DNA of 64,000 nucleotides from Clitopilus passeckerianus (Eukaryota > Basidiomycota > Agaricomycetes > Agaricales > Entolomataceae), in NCBI GenBank assembly GCA_944990035.1, contig CALYLX010000116.1:62001-126000 (forward strand), given 5' to 3'. This document shows, piece after piece, positions 57,763-64,000 of this stretch. Position 1 is the stretch's first letter. Each line of letters opens with the position of its first letter. The notes below the pieces were generated by a model. That model made no database searches and had not been told where the DNA came from. It saw only the letters and a list, made by a program, of their open reading frames with translations. The translations under genes and the position numbers were made by a program.

Positions 57763-60700
57763 TCATCTCGGGGCATTCATTGGGATGCCTGACAGCGGGG
57801 TCCCAGTTCCACTGCCACCATTGCTACCGCCGCTGAGCATGCTCCCACCTGGAGTACCAATGAAGTTCCTGTTCATGCCTCCATAACTGGGGATGCCTCG
57901 GCCAGCGAGCCCACTGCCGCTCCTGGGACGGCCGCCGACGCCCATTCCGACCCCTCCGGCTCCACCCCAGCCAGCTATTCCTGGACCACCAAATCCGTAG
58001 CCAAGTGGCGCACTATCACTGCGGGCACGGCTCATCTTTTTGTTGGGAATGCCACCCATCCCAGGGTTCACCACGCCAGGCATCCCCCCGGCAAGACCCC
58101 CTCCAGGTGGCACCGAGGTCGCCGGAGAGGAGAGAGAGGAACCATCTCCAGGTGTTCCTATAGGCTCGTCGTCCGACATGCGTTGTCGTTTACTTCCAAC
58201 TCGGGCTCCATCATGACCTGGCATACCGTCATCAAACATGTCCATCGGCCCAGAGGCAGATGGGGACGGCGACGATGCGACCCCAGCCATATAACTCGGC
58301 ATATGCTGGAAGCTATTGTGCCGGGATAGGGTAATGTTACCGGAAGCACCGACGATTTGGTGCTGATGCGGGTGTTGAGCAAAAGATGGGGAGTTCTGAT
58401 GAGACAGCTGGTGCTGATGATGGTGTGCGAGCTGATGGTGCAGCGGGTTGTTCTCAGGGAAGTCGGTGGTTGTGGGACTTGCGGCAGGGCTCGAGATGGT
58501 TGACATGGAATGCATTCCAAGGTTCATAGACAAAGGTGGAGGCTGGAAACGTCCGGGTGTCGTAATGGTGCTGTTGCTTCCACTTGCTAACGGAGAGATG
58601 ATGCCTGAACCAGGCGAATCCAAATCGAATAAATCCGGTGGGAACATGGGCACTGTCCAAACGTAATGACATTAATCGGCATGCACGCCAAGAATCACGG
58701 GGGAGGACGTACACTCTGGGATGCGAGTAGCAAGTCCCTTCCACAGCTGCTGTAGGGCCCCACTGAGCTTCTCGGTTCGTTTCTTCTCGACCTGGAGTTC
58801 ATCCCAGAGCCGTTTGTTCTCTTCCCGCATGGAGCCGAGTTGGGCGGCGACCTGATAGAAGCAATAGTGAGCTTAACGTAAACGGAAGTAAAACATTTGG
58901 GGAGAGTATGAGGAAAGGGGAAGAATGGTGGAAGAACGGAGGAGGCAATCTCATGCGGAAGAGAAGGGAGGCGGAGGAATGGGAGGAATATGGTGAGCAG
59001 AACTGACACATACCTCCCCAGGAAGCTCGACGCGATGCTTGATAGCTGGATCAGGTTCGAGAGCTTTGCGCTTGATCTCGTCGAGGAGATCCGGCCGTCC
59101 ACGAAGGAACTTGGTATGAGAGAACTCCCAGGTCTGGGCATCGGTGGACGTTCTCTGTGCTCGAGGTGTCTAGATTATCGTGATTGTTGGTTAGAGATAG
59201 TGGCTGCAACCATTCGAGGTGGAACATACCCGGTTGATCTTGTGGAAGCCGTACATGTTCAATTGTCGTACGAAGCTCGAGAACTGCACAAGTGAGCGTT
59301 AGTACGACGAAAGAACCAGCGAGAAGAGCGAGGTGAAGTCAATCAATATATCCATCGTCAACGAGTCGCATAGTCAAAGGAGGCAGGTTGGATGTGGTCC
59401 CGGATCCGAGTCGGATATGAATGCACGGGGAATAAAAGATGGTGCAGGGATGGATGGTTAAACGGGAAAAACGCAATCCGTGTCGTGTGAATAAGGGGGA
59501 ATCGAGGAAAACATACATTGTTATGCTTAAAATGGGATCCAAGGATACTCCGGCTGAATTCACCAACGTTCGAAACAACGAAGGAGGTACCCAGCTCAGT
59601 CCACGAGATATAATGAGCCGACTTCGGGTCATTAATCATCCTGAAAGGGAATAAATGTCAGTGATTGTCAGATGAATTAGCGGGATGAATGGAATGCTCG
59701 AAGTAGCAGGGCTCAGACATCCCCTTAGGCGGCCTCATTTGGTAGGCCAGGTAGCGGTCTGATGTCGAAACAAGAAACTGATGCTTACTGGAACAGTTTA
59801 GTCACGAAGTTATTCGTGGCGATAGGCTTCCCCAGTACGCCCATGCTTCCCCCAACCCCACCAGTGTTCATAGTGAGTTGGGTCGCACCAGTAGCATTCG
59901 CTCCACCACTGGGTGTCGAGTTTCCCATGGGATCCTCGCCGCCGCTGTTGCTACCATTTCCATCGACGGGACTTCCTTCGTTGCCACTAGCCCCAGTTCC
60001 AAATGTAGTTCCCATATCGTCATATCCTGAACCCCCTCCTAAATCCATTGCAGCATCACCCCCGTCGTCATACATGGTTTCTTCGACAAGAGTTGTAGTT
60101 GAAGAGGGGTTGGAGAAACCCCGGTCCCGTTGCGTTGGTTGTGACAAGGAAGAAGTAGAGGAGGAGCGAGAGGGACCAGGTGTTCGGCGTGCTGATGAAC
60201 CAACTCCGCCAGATCCCGGAGTCGGTCCTTTGGCGCTGTGAGAACCTGCATCATACGGCGAGGGTGTAGGTGAATTGACAATCCCGTGCTCGTCGTATTG
60301 GCGAATGGTCGGACTCGAACCTGTCTGCGTGGTCGTTCCTGCAGCATTCTGCCCCTGAGTCTGTTGAGGTGCGTCAAAATGAAATTGGTGCGGCTGGTTC
60401 GTGAACGGGTTGCCAGCGGGGCTAATTGGTGTTGCGGGCGACAGGCAGGAAGAGGGGGATGGGTTAATAGGGGAAGCATGTTGGGGAGACGTAACGCTCA
60501 ACGACGAAAGGTTCAAGTTGAGTGACAACTGTGAAGAAGTCGACCGGCCGCCAAGGTGCTCTGGCGCTTGTAAGGAAATGTTGGCTCGGTTGTCCCCAGT
60601 TGGTGTGAAGAAGGGGTAGTGTTGCGTAGGGTCCGAGCCCGTTGGACCTGGAGAGGAGAAACCTGGTGGCTGAGGATGCGTCGGCAGAAGATGCGAGGGC

Positions 60701-60831
60701 CAGTTTCCTTGCTGACGCTGCTGGCCATAATGAGAGCCATCTGCGTGGCCCATAGGATACGTATTTTCAAGATGTGACATTGTTTCGTGAAATTCGTCAG
60801 TAAAGCAAAGTTTGCTGTGCTTAGCAGACAA
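57763..60831 (-). CDS. HSF-type transcription factor
   Basis: A heat-shock-factor-type DNA-binding protein, nuclear. The long first exon is disordered (Ser, Pro, Thr and Gly rich). The DNA-binding domain is then split by introns: NNFVTKLFQ, MINDPKSAHYISWTELGTSFVVSNVGEFSRSILGSHFKHNN, FSSFVRQLNMYGFHKINR, TPRAQRTSTDAQTWEFSHTKFLRGRPDLLDEIKRK. The recognition helix is the SSFVRQLNMYGFHK segment. A coiled coil follows (VAAQLGSMREENKRLWDELQVEKKRTEKLSGALQQLWK), consistent with trimerisation. A long His/Ser/Gly-rich tail with the basic KKMSRARSDSAPLG ends the protein. In-frame starts at 60831 and 60780 are both possible. It could be the Hsf1 or the Sfl1/Skn7-like branch; I cannot separate them. Confidence 0.93.
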
Positions 60832-63800
60832 GGCAACCTAGGAGTAAGGATATAAGCTGAAGAAGCGCCTTCATTTAGGCCAAAATGACTGACAGTAAAT
60901 GTTCGGCTGGCTGTGTAGCAGTTATCCGGTCAAATTGGCGGCAATGCGATAGAGGTTTAATTTCTAATCGCTGTCAGCAAACGTCCAGCAAGATGGACGT
61001 GTTGGAGGCAGGTAACAAGGTAGCTTGTCTGTCTAATGCCGCCGTGAGAAATGATGAATCCAAAAGACTTTCAAAGTCGCATTCGTTGTCGTCGTCGTCG
61101 TTCGTAGCAGAGACGACGTTTGGGTGTAGTGGTGGGCGGAAAGGGTGTTACCTCGGTGTGAGTTGCTGTCGGTTTTGAAATTTACCAATCAGGGTAAGCG
61201 GCGATGGGCTTGTGTAATATCCGATCTCAGATCCCCGTCAAATGTCAGCTCGCTTCATTTGCGGGTTCCTTCTCACAACTGCACACTCTCAGTCCTCGCT
61301 TAGCTTGGACTGAAGTCTAGTAGCCTCACTTTTTCCGCAATTCGAGGGTCTAAAAGTCATCTGCTTCATCTCAAGAATTTCTTAGAATTTTTTTCCTGAA
61401 ACAATCCAGTCCTGGTGAACCCCAAGTACACGCTTTCTGGACACGTAAATAATATCATCATGGCGCGTTTTTCTTGCACATGTTCCACTCCATTTTGTCT
61501 CATGGTTTGCGGATGGCGTCGTCCAACTATCAGCTGCCTTGTCCGTCTGCCTGTTGTTCTAATCCCGGGCTATGCATGACGTTCAGCCACATTGCGCACT
61601 TTCAGGCTCGGAGAATCACTGATGTACAGCTGGCTAGAAACATTGCAATTGATTCTTGTGTTATTTGTTCGTGTCCCAAATGTCGGTTTTCTCCGCCCTC
61701 GTCATGCCTTCTCAACAAGTTTCTCCCACAAACAATCCTTCTCAGCGCTCAGAATACCTTTTTGGCTCCAATCAGCGGCGCTCTCCGAGGTTTCTAGTGA
61801 TCCTGCTGATCTCTGTGAGAAAACATCCCATCTTTACTCTTTTGCAAGGGCTGCGTCGAACTGATACTTCGACTGATAGTGAGCACATGCAGGTCCCTTA
61901 AGACTCCAGTAACCTTTAAGGTTCGCGATGTCTGAGTTCCTATCCGATCACTTCTGCATTTCAGGGACTCTCGAAGCGTGACTTGGCGTCTGGTGCCAAT
62001 GCCCACTCTTTCCCATGCGTTACGATGAAGACACATCGTAATGCGCTGCGCCCCGAGAGGATTCCTAAGATGTCCCGCCCTCTCTCGAAGCGAGGTGATG
62101 GCCACCCGAGTGGCGGACCACTCGCAGAACCGGATCGGATAGCGCATGGTCGTATGCAGAAAGTGGAAAATATCGTTGCCCGTTTATGGGCATTTGGGAC
62201 CGGCGTTTACAGGGTACAAGTCCAGGACTCGAGTCGTCGTCGCTACGTCAGACATCATCATGCCTAAACTCAATCCCATCCCTCGTCGAACCCTGCCTGT
62301 CGTCAATTGACGGAGGTTGTTGGAGTCAGTGTATCCAAGCAGGTAGTGCCTCCAGAATGTATGAAGGACGTGTGATCTTCAACTCATTCTTGGCTCCGTC
62401 GTTAATGAAAATTGCGTACCCTCGCCAAATGAAATCATCAGATGGAATTATCACAAGGATATCTCACCGCGTTTGCTCGTTCTTGGAACATTCATCGATA
62501 ATCATCAACAGGCGGTGATCATTCTACCCTTGACTATTCGTTCACCTCAATTCGATTGGGTCGCGTAAAAGCGTGGAGAGCGATCGAATGTATCTGCAGG
62601 AATTTCGACGGAGGTAAAAGGTTAAAATCTGATCCCCATGTGAACATGGTACTCTAGGTGGGGTAAGACGAGTGTGAATCGAGATGGAAATCTTTCATCA
62701 GGTCGCTGTGAACGTATCATCTCTCTCCCAAGGCAAGGCTATCAGTCCTCTAGGCTGAGGTGCTTTTCCGAGATTCTACCACCGAGGATGCGGCCACTTG
62801 ACGGCCGAAATGACCAGATTTGTCACATTCTTGTGATATCGCGTGAACGCTTCGCCTGATTGAGGTATTTTTGACTGATGAGGATGAGAAGTCATGTCAA
62901 GAAGGACAGATCTTATCTCAGGCATGCGTATAATGGGAGAATACTGAGGCTGTAGCAGGGGGCTAAACGTCGCCTGAAGATATACAGATAGATATCAGGA
63001 ACTCGATAACCTGCCAAAACGCGGCCTGTCTGCATTTCTTGAGCCTTGCCTTTTGGCTGGAGATTCTCGAAGGCCGTCCCGGCACGTTCACAGAAGACGG
63101 CCTAGTAATCCGATGATGGCGGCCGATACTCTCAGTGGCGCAGATAGCTGAACGTGTATGAGATCCGCCTCGGGCCCGTGACGGCCAGTCGATCCTGCAA
63201 GGACGCAATGATTCACAACCTCTCGCTATGCAAAAATAGGATGCTGTAGAATCAATCATGCTGAAATGAAAGATCTGGTCATCCGGGTTGGCCGGGGAGG
63301 CTAAGGGTCAGTCAGGATTGAGAACCGCATCTTTGTATCCAAGAAACGAGGTGTTTGAGCTGCCAAATCGGCAATGTTGAGAACATTGTCTCGACTGAAT
63401 GTGATTCTGAATACATAGTTAGAAGACTAAGTGCAATTCAATGGTTGCCATTGGTTCGGTATTCGCCACTCAATGCCGCGGCGGCTAGAGTAAATTATTC
63501 TTCAATTATTGCATTACTTCGCCGACAACAAATTCTGTTATTCTCACAGCTTCCACCGCGTCCAATTCCGCAGTAACGGATGCAGTTTCAAGATCCTGAG
63601 AATAATATTGGTCAAGAGTAAAAGTACAATATCCTGTCAGTGATGCGTGATCATGAACAGAATCCCACAGGCTCTCAGAGTTCAATGTTTGAAGATAGTA
63701 ATATGTCAGGTATCAGTTCGGTGAAATCACGGCCGCACCCAAGACAGCGTCAGCGCTGTTAAGCATTTTTCGGACGAAATCGTATGACGAACACCGATTC

Positions 63801-64000
63801 TCGTATCTCTGGAGACTGGTGATCTTCACTGGTGATTATTTTTATGTCAAATCGATGGGTAAAAATCGGTAAAGCCGCAGAGAAGAATGTCTAGAGCCGT
63901 TGCGTCCAACGTGGTCTCGAGCACCGCTACTTGGACCGAAGAGGTGGCGACGGCATTTGTATACCTTTCATCCAAGAGTTCTCAGGCAGGTTCAAACCCG
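60832..64000. other. Right-edge region without a supported gene
   Basis: It starts with the HSF promoter. The sequence TTCCTGAA near 61393 forms an inverted pair of heat-shock element units. Beyond that only short open frames without conserved motifs were seen. No tRNA or transposon end was recognised. Confidence 0.4.

Noticed and set aside
58600..60800. Several plus-strand and alternative-frame open frames over the HSF gene
   Set aside because: They arise from Ser/Pro/Gly-rich composition. The DNA-binding domain fixes the minus-strand frame.

Overview
The window reads as nuclear DNA of a filamentous basidiomycete, probably an agaricomycete. Genes are closely packed on both strands and cut by many 45-65 nt GT-AG introns. 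Two eukaryotic tRNA genes are present, one with a canonical intron, and there is a Plavaka-type transposase remnant of the kind common in mushroom genomes. No rRNA, CRISPR array or bacterial operon is seen. All gene models were built by reading splice sites and protein conservation by eye.

Layout. 0.8-3.7 kb: STT3, the catalytic subunit of oligosaccharyltransferase. 4.0-6.1 kb: a type-B carboxylesterase whose frame closes only with two GC-AG introns. 6.25 kb: tRNA-Ile(AAU). 7.0-7.6 kb: QCR6, the complex III hinge protein, which appears to need a 2-nt and a 4-nt micro-exon. 8.6-9.7 kb: secreted PL3 pectate lyase. 9.9-10.8 kb: a GNAT-like acetyltransferase, probably broken. 11.1-13.9 kb: ABP1, an ADF-H protein with two SH3 domains. 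14.0-15.6 kb: secreted PQQ-type sugar dehydrogenase.

16-28.4 kb: the most striking region, nine tandem paralogues of a small secreted cysteine-containing protein, all on the minus strand. Every copy has three exons, phase-0 introns and a last exon of exactly 54 nt. They fall into four blocks (A-B, C-D, E-F-G, H-I). The pattern resembles the NIS1 family of fungal effectors, but this is recognition from memory. At least three copies are damaged: A by a 1,307-bp terminal-inverted-repeat element with a 7-bp target duplication, E by a frameshift plus a 331-bp MITE two bases before its ATG, and G by two frameshifts. A tRNA-Pro(AGG) with a 12-nt intron sits between blocks B and C.

30.0-34.7 kb: large secreted GH35 beta-galactosidase. 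35.0-36.0 kb: MPDU1-like PQ-loop protein. 36.7-37.6 kb: unknown basic protein. 38.0-39.6 and 42.4-43.8 kb: two F-box-like proteins. 40.2-40.9 kb: DJ-1/PfpI protein. 44.0-45.0 kb: coiled-coil protein resembling the INO80 subunit IEC3. 45.3-46.3 kb: ATP4, mitochondrial ATP synthase subunit b. 46.6-47.5 kb: aminoglycoside-phosphotransferase-like kinase. 47.7-48.2 kb: DUF6914-like small protein. 50.7-53.2 kb: 5'-truncated Plavaka transposase. 55.3-56.8 kb: MFS transporter. 57.8-60.8 kb: HSF-type transcription factor. The last 3 kb holds nothing I recognise.

The housekeeping genes serve N-glycosylation (STT3, MPDU1-like), respiration (QCR6, ATP4), the actin cortex (ABP1) and transcription (HSF). 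Between them lies a secreted set (pectate lyase, PQQ sugar dehydrogenase, beta-galactosidase and the paralogue array) that suggests growth on or interaction with plant material. That link is inference from gene content only.
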